A program made the translations under genes and the position numbers. From assembly GCA_029747015.1 (NCBI GenBank), contig JAKOGI010000108.1:954658-1018657 (forward strand): 64,000 nt of DNA. Direction: 5' to 3'. Shown piece by piece: positions 54,351 to 64,000 of this stretch. Below the pieces are notes generated by a model. That model saw only the letters and a program-made list of their open reading frames with translations. It was not told where the DNA came from and searched no databases. The DNA comes from Carnegiea gigantea (lineage: Eukaryota; Streptophyta; Magnoliopsida; Caryophyllales; Cactaceae). Each line of letters begins with the position of its first letter. The first letter of the stretch is position 1.

Positions 54351-55110
54351 TTAAAAACTTTTTAAATCATTAGACACTAAATCATTTGATTTTCGAAATT
54401 CAACATTTTCTTGAGACAATTCAAAATTCTTTTTCTTCAAATCTTTAATTTTAGAAATGTGTTCTTCTTGGCATCTAATATAATAAAGTAAGACTTTTAT
54501 TAACTTATGTTTAGAATAATTATGAAGATAGTCATATACCTCATCCGGAATGTCATATTCCATTTCCTCATCTTCTTCTTCGTCATCACTTGTGCATGCA
54601 TCATCATCATCATCATTGACACTTGCACCTCGATCTCTAACTTCTTTATTTACTATTAAACAAAAATGAGTAATCTCTTTTTCATCATTCAAGTTGCTAA
54701 ACATATTGTCCCTTCGTGACGAATCGGGATTTTCTTGGCTTGTTTCTTCGTATAGCAATGTGAGTTTTCCTCAAAAATCTGGAGCTGTCTCACAATAGCA
54801 AACATGGTTAAATATTTCATCATTTAGAGCATATTGCAAAACATATAAAACTCTTGAATTTTTCTTGAGTATCTCGTAGTCATCTTGAGTGTATTCACTC
54901 TTTGGCTTGATAACAGTACTTTCACCATCTTGTCCAATTTGGTACAAAAAGACCATTCGAAATGATGTTCCGAAAATCAAAATCGATAGATCTAATAAAT
55001 GTTTTCATCCTGCACTTCCAAAGAGAAAAATTAGTTCTATCAAATATTGGAGGACAATTGATAGCAGCATTTGATAAACTAGGTATGGATCTAGCTACAG
55101 ACGGTCAAGT
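54351..55110 (-). pseudogene. SIRE-like copia gag remnant
   Basis: Frames on the minus strand read KPKSEYTQDDYEILKKNSRV with LQYALNDEIFNHV (54771-54980), then after a deletion an acidic region with DDDDDACTSDDEEEDEE (54600-54530) and a coiled-coil end (54500-54351). The first block is the start of the copia gag domain, and the acidic and coiled parts are typical of SIRE-type gags. The same protein occurs on the plus strand at 57745-58380. Confidence 0.82.
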
Positions 55111-55122
55111 CTTAAAATAATA

Positions 55123-55140
55123 GCTCCTACTTTGATACCA
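55123..55140 (-). other. SIRE-like copia primer-binding site
   Basis: TGGTATCAAAGTAGGAGC on the minus strand lies two bases after the 5' LTR end. It is the initiator methionine tRNA site with one base changed (TGGTATCAGAGC in most copia elements). Confidence 0.85.
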
Positions 55141-55142
55141 AT

Positions 55143-56160
55143 TATTGGCTTGATTTGCCTAGTTAGATCACCTTAGAGGAGGGTGAATGGGGTGAAGATC
55201 AAGGTCTCAAAATAATCAAATGCGAAAAAGTAAATGTGGACAAGACATGTGTATTTTTTAACAAGGTTAGCCTCAACCAGATTTAGTCCCTGCCTAGAAT
55301 TCTCTAACTCTAGGATTAACCTAATTTTATTAAGAGGAGTTACACAACTCCAGAGTATATTTACTCTAAGTTCCAAGCCACAAGTTGACCATTCAACAAG
55401 TCCTCGTTAGAGTTATCCTTTCAACTCTATAATCCCACCCAATTATAACAAGAGCAATGCAACTCAATAAATTAAGGGAACAAAAGAATGATATTTCCAA
55501 GTGTGGCTCTTAGTTCTTGTTCGTTGCCGATGCTTTCTCTTCTTGTCTCTTCCAGCTGTAAATTCCTCTCATTTTTATAGCCAAGAAATGTTGAAGAGGT
55601 GAAGGAACATTTGGCAAGTGACCGTTGCATGAATCAAGAAAGGTCAATCTTGCATATTATTTCAAGACCTTGAACCCAGTCTTTTAAGCCCTTAAAAATT
55701 GCAGTTCTTCTCAACATTTTTCTTTTGATCTTCGATGGCTAATTTCCTCATTTTTTGCTGAAAATCTTGGCTAAGAGAATCATTTAGAAGCTGGATTTTT
55801 GCAGCACAATCTTTCACAATATAATATCAAAAGATAATATCATATTTTAAGCTAATCTTGATATTTGATAAATATAGCATCACAATCCCATATTCAAATT
55901 TGAATCATACAATATAGTATCATAAAGATCACATATTCATATTTGAATACTAAACTATCTCAAAGATATTATGACATCTTAAAATTAATTAAACAATACT
56001 AATATGCCAATATCCACTTTAAATATATAGCACATTTAAATAATAATAATTCTAAGGTAGATCCAATTATAATATGATAAACATGCCAATGGACCAAACC
56101 CTTTTTATCTTTCATCAAAACATATTCATAAAATATATTGTAAACTTAAGGAAGCCAATA
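55143..56160 (-). repeat. SIRE-like copia 5' LTR
   Basis: This 1,018 bp copy is uninterrupted and serves as the reference for the broken 3' LTR (19389-20063, 20200-20468, 30209-30300). It is also distantly related, in reverse, to 56685-57740. No gene is seen. Confidence 0.9.
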
Positions 56161-56684
56161 ACGGCAATGGGAGAGGTTTAAATCATCAGTCGGATTGGTC
56201 AGATTGGTCGAGATCAATACCGATAAAATCCAGGGCATGGTCATGGAAATTCGTACTTAGCTACGTTGAGCATCTCCATCACATTGTGTTTCTCCTAAAT
56301 ATTAAGTATGTAGTAGTTAGTGATGGATCTTTTACTCTGATTTGTTCAATTAGTTCTACAATGCTAAATGCATCCATCCATCCCTTTCATCTTCACAGGG
56401 TTTTTAATCTCATATCTAATTGTCAAGTCACTAGAGATAATAATTGCTCAATTGAGTTTGATCCTTTTGGTTTTTCTGTGAAGGATCTAGCAATGTGGAG
56501 GCCCCTTAGACAAAACAGCTATAGTGACCTCTATGTTGTTATGCCTTCCTCCAACACTCCATGTTCCTTAAAGTCTACGGCTCTTACCGTGAATTCTTCC
56601 ACTTGGCATTGCCGTTTTGGCCATCCTTGCAACCCTATTATGCAATAGTTAGTCACTAGCAAATTTATTACTTGTGAGAATGAG
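56161..56684 (+). pseudogene. Outer copia pol fragment (GAG-pre-integrase domain)
   Basis: The frame has VVVSDGSFTLICSISST, FHLHRVFNLISNC, NNCSIEFDPFGFSVKDL and STWHCRFGHPCNPI. This is the segment between protease and integrase of Ty1/copia elements, ending with the zinc-binding His of the integrase (WH..R.GH). It continues the gag remnant at 18660-19388, with the SIRE-like element between. About 1 kb of pol between the two parts is missing. Confidence 0.85.
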
Positions 56685-57740
56685 TGTTAACTTTTCTTAA
56701 ACTTATATTTTATTTATTAATATATTTTGATGAAAGATAAAAAAGGGATTGGTCAATTAGTATATTCATCATGTTTTGTATGGGTTATCTTAATATTTAT
56801 ATTGTTTAAATATGTTATAATTCTAAGTGGATATTGGCATGTTAGGATTGCCTAATTGATTTTATATAAGTTGCCACAACATCTTTGAGATAATTTAGTA
56901 TTGAAACTTGAATATGTGATTTGAGGTGATATTATTTTGGAATTACACTTGCTATCTTGGGATGATTATATGTGCATATTTTAGAGGTTATGTATTGATT
57001 TGACTTAAGTTATATTGATACTTGCCTATTTTTTTAATAGAAAATAGTTATAAAATGTTATTCCTAGTGATTTATTAACCAGCCACATGTGGCCCTTGCC
57101 TTAAATGTTAGCAAAGTTTGAAAAGGTAAGCAGCTGAATCTTCAAGGGTCTGAAATGATCTTCAAGAGCTTGAAATCTACTGAGGATGATCTTTTCCTTA
57201 TTTGATAACAATGACTACTTACCTTAAAGGATTCCAATTGCTATGTTTTGGTTGGTTACAAATAGTGGAGCATTTGAAGTTTGGAAATACATAGGAGGAA
57301 AAGACAAGCGCTACACTTGTAAATCTAGAGGAGGAACTTGAGAAGAGTTTGAGATTACATTGGCATATTTATTTCTCTACCAAAGAAGTGTATCTTATAA
57401 TTGTTATCTTTCCTTGTATTAGGTTGGGTTGATTAGTCGGAGGGCCTACTACCTAACTACTGTTGGCAAGCAATGCGTACATTGGAGTACCTAGAGTTGT
57501 GGGGTCAACTTGTAGGTTGTATGATTAGTGAATCGTGTATAATCGACTGACTTAATAAAAGAAAAGGGCTCAAAATCCCATCGACAAAGGGTGCTTGTGC
57601 CCATTGGTGGAGGCTTAGGCAAGACCAAATCTATATAAATAGCTTGTTTGTCCATATTTACATTTTCTATATTTTTATCTTGATTATCTTGTGACTTCTC
57701 ACCCTATTCAACCCCTCTAAAAGAGCTATTACGTTTAAAT
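56685..57740 (+). repeat. Second SIRE-like copia LTR, plus strand
   Basis: It begins TGTTAACTTTTCTTAAAC, carries GATGAAAGATAAAAAAGGG and GTGGATATTGGCATGTTAGG, and ends CACCCTATTCAACCCCTC. These match the reverse complement of 56160-55143 at the same relative places with much divergence. It interrupts the outer copia at 56684. Confidence 0.75.
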
Positions 57741-57744
57741 GTGA

Positions 57745-58380
57745 CCGTCTCTAGCTAGATCTATGGTTAGTATATCAAATGCATATATTAATTGTCCTTC
57801 GCTATTCAACAGTACTAATTTTTCTCTTTTGAAGTGCAAGATGAAATCATTTAGTAGATCCATCGACTTTGATTCTTAGGACATATTTTGAATGATCCTT
57901 TTGTACCTAACCTGGCAAGAGATGATGGAACTACTGTTATCAAGCCAAAGAGTAAATACACTCAAGATGACTATGAGAGGCTTAAGAAAAATTCTTGAGT
58001 TTTTTATATTTTGCAATGTGCTATAGATAATGAAATATTTAACCATGTTTAGCTAAAGATCTTTGGGAAAACTCACATTACTATATGAAGAAACAAACCT
58101 AGAAAATCTTGATTCTGAATAACAAAAAAAATAATTACTCATTTTTAATCTAATGGCAAATGAAGAAGTTAGAGATTGGGATGCAAATGACGATAATGAT
58201 GATGATGCACGCACATGTGATAATGAAGAAGAAGATGAGGAAATTGAATATGACATTCTGGATGAGATATATGATTCTTTTTTATAATTATTCTAAGCGT
58301 AAGTTAATAAAAATCTTACTTTATTATATTATGCATCAAGAAGGACACATCTAAAACTAAAGATTTGAAGAAAATGGGGA
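57745..58380 (+). pseudogene. Second SIRE-like copia gag remnant
   Basis: The plus strand matches the minus-strand gag at 54351-55110. It begins GACCGTCTCTAGCTAGATC and includes KPKSKYTQDDYERLKKNS, an acidic DDNDDDARTCDNEEEDEE stretch and a YSKRKLIKILLYYI stretch. Stops and frameshifts are frequent. It ends abruptly near 58380. Confidence 0.8.
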
Positions 58381-59509
58381 TCTTTTAGAATAGCAGCATC
58401 TTAGAGCCTTGCAGGATTCTCTAAACAACACCAAACTGAAATAAAATAACGCCAAAAGACAAACACAAAAGTAATCCAACACTAATGAGTAAATTTCCCC
58501 AAAACAAAAAAAAAGCTAAAAACTACTCTCAAACAAAAATATAAAATACAGTAAAAGAATCAAAGGAAAAAAGGAATAAAACTACCTGGTTGTAATCAGA
58601 TCCATGGTTTTGAGTAGGAGAGGGAGGTTTCTTTTGGGTTGATGGTGAAATTCTTATGTCTTTTCAAAGGAATTGAACCTCAAGGGCACCGTCCGTACTT
58701 GTGCCAGGATCGATACAAATTGGAGTGCACTTGACCTCATTCTCGGTTGGGTCTAGCCGATTGGAACCAAATTTTGAAGTTTTAGGATAAGAAGTCTATC
58801 TAGCAAACATTAAAGTTTTAGGACAAAAAGTCTATATAACCAATATGTAAAATATAAATAGTCTATAACATTACAAAAAGTGATTATTTTTTACGAACTT
58901 CTCGGTTGATAAATAGGTGGTTTGATTAAGAATTTCAATCACTAAAGAAAACTTTCCAAAAAGTCAAGTTTTGTAAGTTTAATTATAATCTCTTAAGCTG
59001 CTTTAGCATTGTTTCTTCAACCAATGATAAACAACGAAAAAGAAATTTGTTTTTTTTTATGTGGTTGTTAGGGAGGGGGTGTTGAAGCAAGGGGCATTAA
59101 ATAAAGGCGTTGTGGAGGAATTATCATGTATTTATGAGCATCCAAATTAAGCACGTTCTAAAATTGTTAATATACATGTAAAAATGTAAGATGAGATTTG
59201 TGGTTTTTTGTTCATTAATATATATGTATATGTGTGTGTGCGCGCACGCATTACTAGGTAGGATAAAGTTTCATATAGGATGTGTAGAATGAGTACAAAG
59301 AGGTGTTGTTTGTCTATTCCTCAGAATTGAACACCTATTGCTCAGAATTGAATATCAAACAAAGTATCGATAATCACGTAAACTAAAAATGTTGCACACT
59401 GAGACTAAAATTATTGATCACCAAGTGTGTCCATCATAAATCACGTTTATAATATATATTTTTAAGTATCATATTAGTTAGTGATAAATAGATTTTCCTG
59501 TGGTGATCA
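58381..59509. other. No gene seen; low-complexity and repeat debris
   Basis: The stretch holds A-rich sequence (58420-58580), TTTTAGGA(C/T)A(A)AAAGTCTAT repeated near 58775 and 58810, a GTGTGTGCGCGCACGC tract (59231-59250), and a twice-repeated CTCAGAATTGAA (59321, 59343). I recognise nothing else. Confidence 0.5.
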
Positions 59510-59960
59510 TGAGAGTTATATATGTGTTAGGCGATAAATTATCGTATTTTATGTGACTCTTTCACCAACTTTTAGCTCGTATAATTACTTAATCTTTAAG
59601 ATTTTTACTTGTTTTATTTACGTTTTGTAGGAAATAAGTTCAAATGGAGCAAGTACCACGAAAAGGAGCGAAGACAGACAAAAACAGCGAAAGCAAGTCA
59701 GAAAGAAACGACGGGGGGTCGAACCACCACGCCAGAAAAATGGCACGGTGGGGCCGTGCCACGTGGCACAGTCGTGCCCCTCCCCCGTTGCCCGCTTGCT
59801 CGATTTTCTATTTAAACCTCCTTGGCGTTTTTGTTGAGGACCTCCCGGGCTTGATTAGCTAGTTTATCTTAGGTTTAATCATAATCGCAGTCCTTTAGTT
59901 ATTTTAGTAGTTTAGTTCTATTTTCTATTCTTTCAGTTTTGCCTAGTTTGAGACGCTTTA
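59510..59960 (+). mobile_element. Gypsy (Tat-like) LTR fragment
   Basis: TTTACGTTTTGTAGGAAATA, then AAATGGAGCAAGTACC, and the GC-rich block GGCACGGTGGGGCCGTGCC and CACGTGGCACAGTCGTGCCC (59740-59785) are typical of Tat-type LTRs. They are related to the GC-rich block of the LTRs at 40950-41095 and 47005-47125. The edges are not defined. Confidence 0.6.
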
Positions 59961-60087
59961 ACTAGCTCTGGTACTAGGAAACCCAACTCTTTGCAGATGA
60001 CACCTTTAGTACTCAATGATGCACCTTGCACTTGGGGTTTATAAATATTAAAACTTTTTCCCTAACAATATGTTTGGTGATCATGTT

Positions 60088-61372
60088 TTTTTTTCTCTGA
60101 TTAGTAAGCCATAATTTAGCTAAATAGGAAAGGAATACAAATAAACCAAAAGCAAAGTAATTAAAGGGGAGGGTTCCAGCCTTGTACACTAAAACAGCAC
60201 ACTACAAGCTATAGCACAAATCGTCTCTCTCTGACTCAGCTTGAGCTGTTGAGCACCGAAGACAATGGCGAAAGCCTCATCAATTTCTTGTTAAGTGTGC
60301 TAACCCCTCAGAGCTCTCTAGTTCTATCTTTTCTCCACCAAAATCCCCTATAAAACAGTGCTATGCAGTTCTTATTCTTAGTGCCCGCCACCTGCTTGAC
60401 AAAATTAATCAAAGAAAATTCTTGTGTTTTATCCTGTTTATTTGAGTCTTACAATGGTATTGCCCTCTGATCTAGGAGGTTGGTTAGAAACATCTCCAAC
60501 TTTGAAACTCTCCAACTTGGATGAGAGAATGAAAATCCACCATATCCACCAAGAACACATCTTTCCCTTAGCCACCACTAACCCCTTATAATCCTTAGAA
60601 AAGGTCTTTTAAGTGAATAGAATAGGTATGGAATGAAAGTTTTTTGCCAACTCTTCAAGGGAGTATGGATTGTCTTCTTTCCATGCCTTAGACCATAGAG
60701 CAATTCTCTATTTTATTATATGGCATAGAGTGGCTGGGTCAAGGTCATGCGATTCAAAAATCATTTTGTTCCTCTACATCCATATGCTCCATGAGACAGT
60801 AAAGAAGTCAGCTGTGTAGAACTTCATCATTAATAGGTTATGAATATGAAAGGATACCTAAGTTTCATAAAACTATTTGAAGCTGAGTTGTCTTGTTATA
60901 TGCAGGCTAAGTTTAGCTGCAACAGTGCTCCAGATACTCCACGACATAGGGCAATTAAGCAGCACATGGTCTAGGTCCTCAGTGTGTGATGAACAAAAAC
61001 TACACACATTGGCATTGTGGGGGGAGGGGATGGAGGATGCCTTTTTTAGTTAGCAGATCCCTTGTATTGAGCTTACCGAGTAGAGAAAGGCAGAGCATAA
61101 ATTCAACCTTAGGTGGGGTAATATTCTTCCAAACTGTGCAGACTAGGCTATCCACAGCTGCACCTTGATCTGTTAATAAATCTACTTTGGAAATGAGCTC
61201 CTTGACACTAAAAGTATCCTCTGTGCACCAAAGAGCCCTATCTTTTACATTCCTCTCTAGATGGTTCTCCTGGAGGAGATTTTGCAAACTGTCAAGCTGG
61301 CTTTGCTCCTCATGTAAGAACTGCCTTACCTAGGAAAGATTCCATCTCCAAGTCTGTCCCTCAAACCATCCC
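60088..61372 (-). mobile_element. 5'-truncated L1 LINE fragment
   Basis: An 18 bp target duplication ATGTTTGGTGATCATGTT is present at 60070-60087 and 61373-61390. On the minus strand a poly(A) run ends at 60088 next to it. The body carries the zf-RVT domain (VWKNITPPKVEFMLCLSLLG, LLTKKGILHPLPPQC, 61160-61000), then LDHVLLNCPMSWSIW-like text and a weak RNase H remnant to about 60250. The reading frame is broken in several places after 61000. Confidence 0.92.
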
Positions 61373-61439
61373 ATGTTTGGTGATCATGTTTACCATCAAT
61401 ATGTGAATAGAACATCATAATATAAGTATTTTTTTTAAC

Positions 61440-61905
61440 GATATCTGTTAGTGATCAGTAGGTGCAGTTTTAGTGATCAGCAAAATTATGTTTGTTGATC
61501 AATTGATCTCTCTATGGTGATCATAGTGAATATGTTTATTGTTCATAGACTCTCCACTCAATTCTATTTAGGTGAGCTCTATTTGTTATAATTCCAACTT
61601 TATTTTCATGAAAAATACTCATATATGTCTTTGCTTATGATATTATTTAGTGATCAATATATTCAGCTTTAGTGATAATAAGAATTATGTTTGGTGATCG
61701 ACTGATCTATCTATGGCAATCATTAAAAACATGTTCATTGCTCATAAACCATATCTTTAATTACAATTGGGAGAGATTATTTTTTATGTGTTTGAGCTTT
61801 TCTTTCATTAAAAAACACAATATATAAATGTTGATTGACGATCAATAGTTTTAGTTTCAGTGATCATTAGTACACTGTTGGGCGATCAATGCTACATGAG
61901 AGGCA
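61440..61905. repeat. GATC-rich tandem repeat, about 215 bp units
   Basis: Two full units (about 61448-61661 and 61662-61844) and a partial third share the series GTGATCA, AGTTTTAGTGAT, AATTATGTTTG(G)TGATC, TGATCTNTCTATGG and ATTGTTCAT/ATTGCTCAT. The target of the neighbouring L1 (GGTGATCAT) belongs to the same repeat. There is no protein coding sequence. Confidence 0.65.
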
Positions 61906-61970
61906 AATATCAGTTTCATGTGCTCATCTTACTCATCTCATGAAGCAGTTCATCTTACTGAAGTAGCCCC

Positions 61971-62010
61971 TGCGTGTGTGTGTGTGTGCGCGTGTGTGTG
62001 TGTGTATATA
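61971..62010. repeat. TG/CG microsatellite
   Basis: A GTGTGTGTGCGCGTGTGTG-type tract ends in TATATA. Confidence 0.9.
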
Positions 62011-62340
62011 TCTTGTTGGCTTTCATGATCAATGTTCACTTTTGTCTTTTTTCCATCCTCTTAATCTTTGTTATGGACGCCTCTACGCAAAGGGTAGGCT
62101 TGCCTAGATTATCATCAAAATAAAAGGAATGATTTTGACCAACCAAAAATAAAAATAAAATCCCTTTAGGACACAAGCTAAATTGATGCTTATATGGCAT
62201 AACAATTATCAAATTAACTTGTATAGTATGGTTCACTGAAAGTGGAGGACAGCTAGTTACTTGTGCATATTAATACAATTAACAATGTCTCCTCCATCAA
62301 CTTAGAAAAAAGAACACAACATTGGGATCAACTTGCAAGC

Positions 62341-62689
62341 TGTTATAGTCTGGAATAATCCAATAGAAATCCTATAATATTATTTGGAGACATCTAGTAT
62401 GAATGTTCTAGAATTGTATTGAAAATTTGTGATCATTGTAAGAAATGCCTAAAAACTACAAAAACATATAGTATTTAGAAGGTTCAGTATAGATGTGAAT
62501 GATATATTTATCCCACCATTGTCTTCATACCCTTGGTATAAATAGATGATGAGGGGGTAGTGGAATGGTGTGCAAAAAAATCCAGTAGTTCTACATTAAG
62601 CATCCATAATATTGAAATCCCTTTTCTAATATTCCTCCCTCTATACCGATCAACCACCCCTATCTTCTAAACCTCTAAAAATTCTAACA
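62341..62689 (+). mobile_element. Copia 5' LTR, short
   Basis: The LTR starts TGTTATAGTC and ends ATTCTAACA. A TATA-like TTGGTATAAATAGATGATG lies at about 62534. TGGTATCACGGC follows at 62691. The start and end dinucleotides, the TATA box and the primer site together support a 349 bp copia LTR. Its partner is not in the window. Confidence 0.75.
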
Positions 62690-62690
62690 G

Positions 62691-62702
62691 TGGTATCACG
62701 GC
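62691..62702 (+). other. Copia primer-binding site (iMet variant)
   Basis: TGGTATCACGGC follows the LTR after one base. It departs from the usual TGGTATCAGAGC at positions 9 and 10. Confidence 0.65.
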
Positions 62703-64000
62703 TACCATCCTAAATTAATTTTCTACGAGTGATACAAATTCCACCAAGCCAAAAGGAAAAATAGGGGCGTCAGAGCCACTTTAACCTAAATCAATTTTGT
62801 AATTGTGTTATCAGAACCCTCTTACCTTTTAGGGTTATCCCTAATCGCTCACCAGCTCAAAATTAAGACAAGCATCCGCTAGCCATCTTGGCCAACCCGA
62901 TATCATTTTAAGCAAGTTCATTGGAAGTGGATTACCTTCAATTTGAGCTCAAGCTTAGTTTTCCAAGCATTATCATCATATATTGATAAGGTGGGGAGAA
63001 GATAGCCAAGGTAAGATCCTGATAACCCAAATTTCACGTAAGTCAAAATTACAAAGATGATACATTTGTCATTGGTGATACTATTTTTCACGATGATGAG
63101 TCGAGTTCCAAAATTGTATATTCTAGAGAATTATGAAAGGCGTTTTTTTTTTTTTTTGAAAAACATGGAGAAAGTACAAAAGTTTTTGCAAGGGAAAACA
63201 GACAAAATTTTACAAAGGTCAATTTATCTAAAACTGTGAGAGTATATTAGACACTTAATATAGGAGACACAATGTACTTATTATGTGATGTTAAATATCA
63301 AATGTGTGTGATTGCTACTTAAAAATATTACATACAACTATTTTGTTTTTCTCGGGGTTGAGGATTACTCACTAAGCGCATGGTAGCTCACACCCTCTCT
63401 ATTTCTCCTTTTCCCATGTTTTCGATGTAACAGGTAAAAGTTAATTTACGTATGCCAAGTTGCAGTGTCCCCTTGCTTCAAAAAAGGGTTATGTGTACAT
63501 ATATACGTAGTCTTATGAGTTTAATGATGCAATATGATGCAATCTTAGATTTCTAAATGCATGGAAATAAAGTACTTGGGTTCATGTGTCGCATATTAAA
63601 TGACAGTCACTCTATATGGCCATGTAGGCCAACCATCTGAATAGTAAGTCATTTGTTTTGGTTGAAGTTAGTTATTTTTGGGATGTACACCCTAGTACTC
63701 TGGATGTGTGATCCGTTGAGCTGTATATTTTATTTTCTTCTTTATTATCAAACCTTATTATTTGGCATACTCCAGGCTTGTGGCCCGTAGAGTTATGGTC
63801 TTCAGCGTGCCGTCGTTAAGCTTGTTTTGGTGTTCATTTATGCTTTTATTCATTGTAGCGACCTAATGTAAGGCTTTAAGCCTGGAATGGTCAGTTTTTA
63901 TACAAAACTCTATCCTTTTCGCCACAGGTTTTAAGAAATTACTAATGCTTCTAGCCCTAGGGTTAGGAGTGTGACCACTACCCAAAGCGCACGGGTGGTC
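62703..64000. other. Probable start of a copia interior, then unassigned sequence
   Basis: The first 100-200 bases would be the internal 5' part of the copia element whose LTR ends at 62689, but no gag domain can be read. From about 63000 to the window end there is AT-rich sequence, a poly-T run at 63147-63161 and no recognisable gene or repeat. Confidence 0.4.

Larger units (their letters stand above)
19389..56160 (-). mobile_element. SIRE-like copia element without pol, heavily invaded
   Basis: The 3' LTR (pieces 19389-20063, 20200-20468 inverted, 30209-30300) and the 5' LTR (55143-56160) start TGTTAG-like and end CCAACA-like on the minus strand. The element is flanked by ACGGT (19384-19388) and ACGGC (56161-56165), a 5 bp target duplication with one change. 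Without inserted elements it is about 4.2 kb: LTRs of about 1.0 kb, a gag region, a non-coding stretch and a polypurine region. No protease, integrase or reverse transcriptase of its own is visible, so it would have depended on another copy's proteins. Confidence 0.85.

Overview
The window is nuclear DNA of a flowering plant. The evidence is a two-exon cytosolic class II phospholipase A1 gene with GT-AG splicing, AT-rich intergenic sequence, and many plant-type retrotransposons, DNA transposons and an endogenous pararetrovirus. Nothing identifies the species. All boundaries were set by eye, by comparing repeated copies inside the window.

Region 1 (about 1-19.4 kb) holds old LTR fragments and a segmental duplication. 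Copy 1 (about 2.7-7.2 kb) carries a dead phospholipase A1 gene interrupted by a miniature LTR retrotransposon (TRIM). Copy 2 (about 9.3-19.4 kb) carries an apparently intact version of 398 residues. The 5.5 kb intron of copy 2 has filled with AT microsatellites, a tandem repeat and a PIF/Harbinger-like element. A decayed copia gag fragment lies downstream in both copies, so that insertion predates the duplication. A long fold-back element and an LTR remnant separate the copies.

Region 2 (19.4-56.2 kb) is one nest of insertions, readable from target-site duplications (TSDs). A gag-only, SIRE-like copia element on the minus strand (19389-56160, TSD ACGGT/ACGGC) sits inside the older copia. Its 3' LTR was hit by a full-length L1 LINE. 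That L1 was itself hit by an RTE LINE, then suffered a 405 bp inversion at its 5' end and a 1.3 kb tandem duplication of its reverse transcriptase region. The copia interior was hit by a near full-length endogenous pararetrovirus (30595-53315, about 7 kb without its own insertions), read on the minus strand. The pararetrovirus contains a small hAT-like element and a 15.3 kb CACTA transposon. The CACTA transposase gene is in turn split by a 7.4 kb gag-protease Ty3/gypsy element with no polymerase.

Region 3 (56.2-64 kb) has the continuation of the outer copia, a second SIRE-like copia copy in the opposite orientation, a gypsy LTR fragment, a 5'-truncated L1 with an 18 bp TSD, a GATC-rich tandem repeat and a short copia LTR followed by a primer-binding site.

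The only gene likely to serve the host is the phospholipase A1 at 9807-16525. The most unusual feature is the pararetrovirus. Its two ends are inverted repeats of each other, flanked by a 12 bp direct repeat, and its coat region precedes its movement region, as in cavemo/solendoviruses. A promoter-like TATA box and a polyadenylation signal remain in the expected arrangement. I suggest the inverted ends are the two arms of the viral leader hairpin, meaning integration occurred at the hairpin tip.
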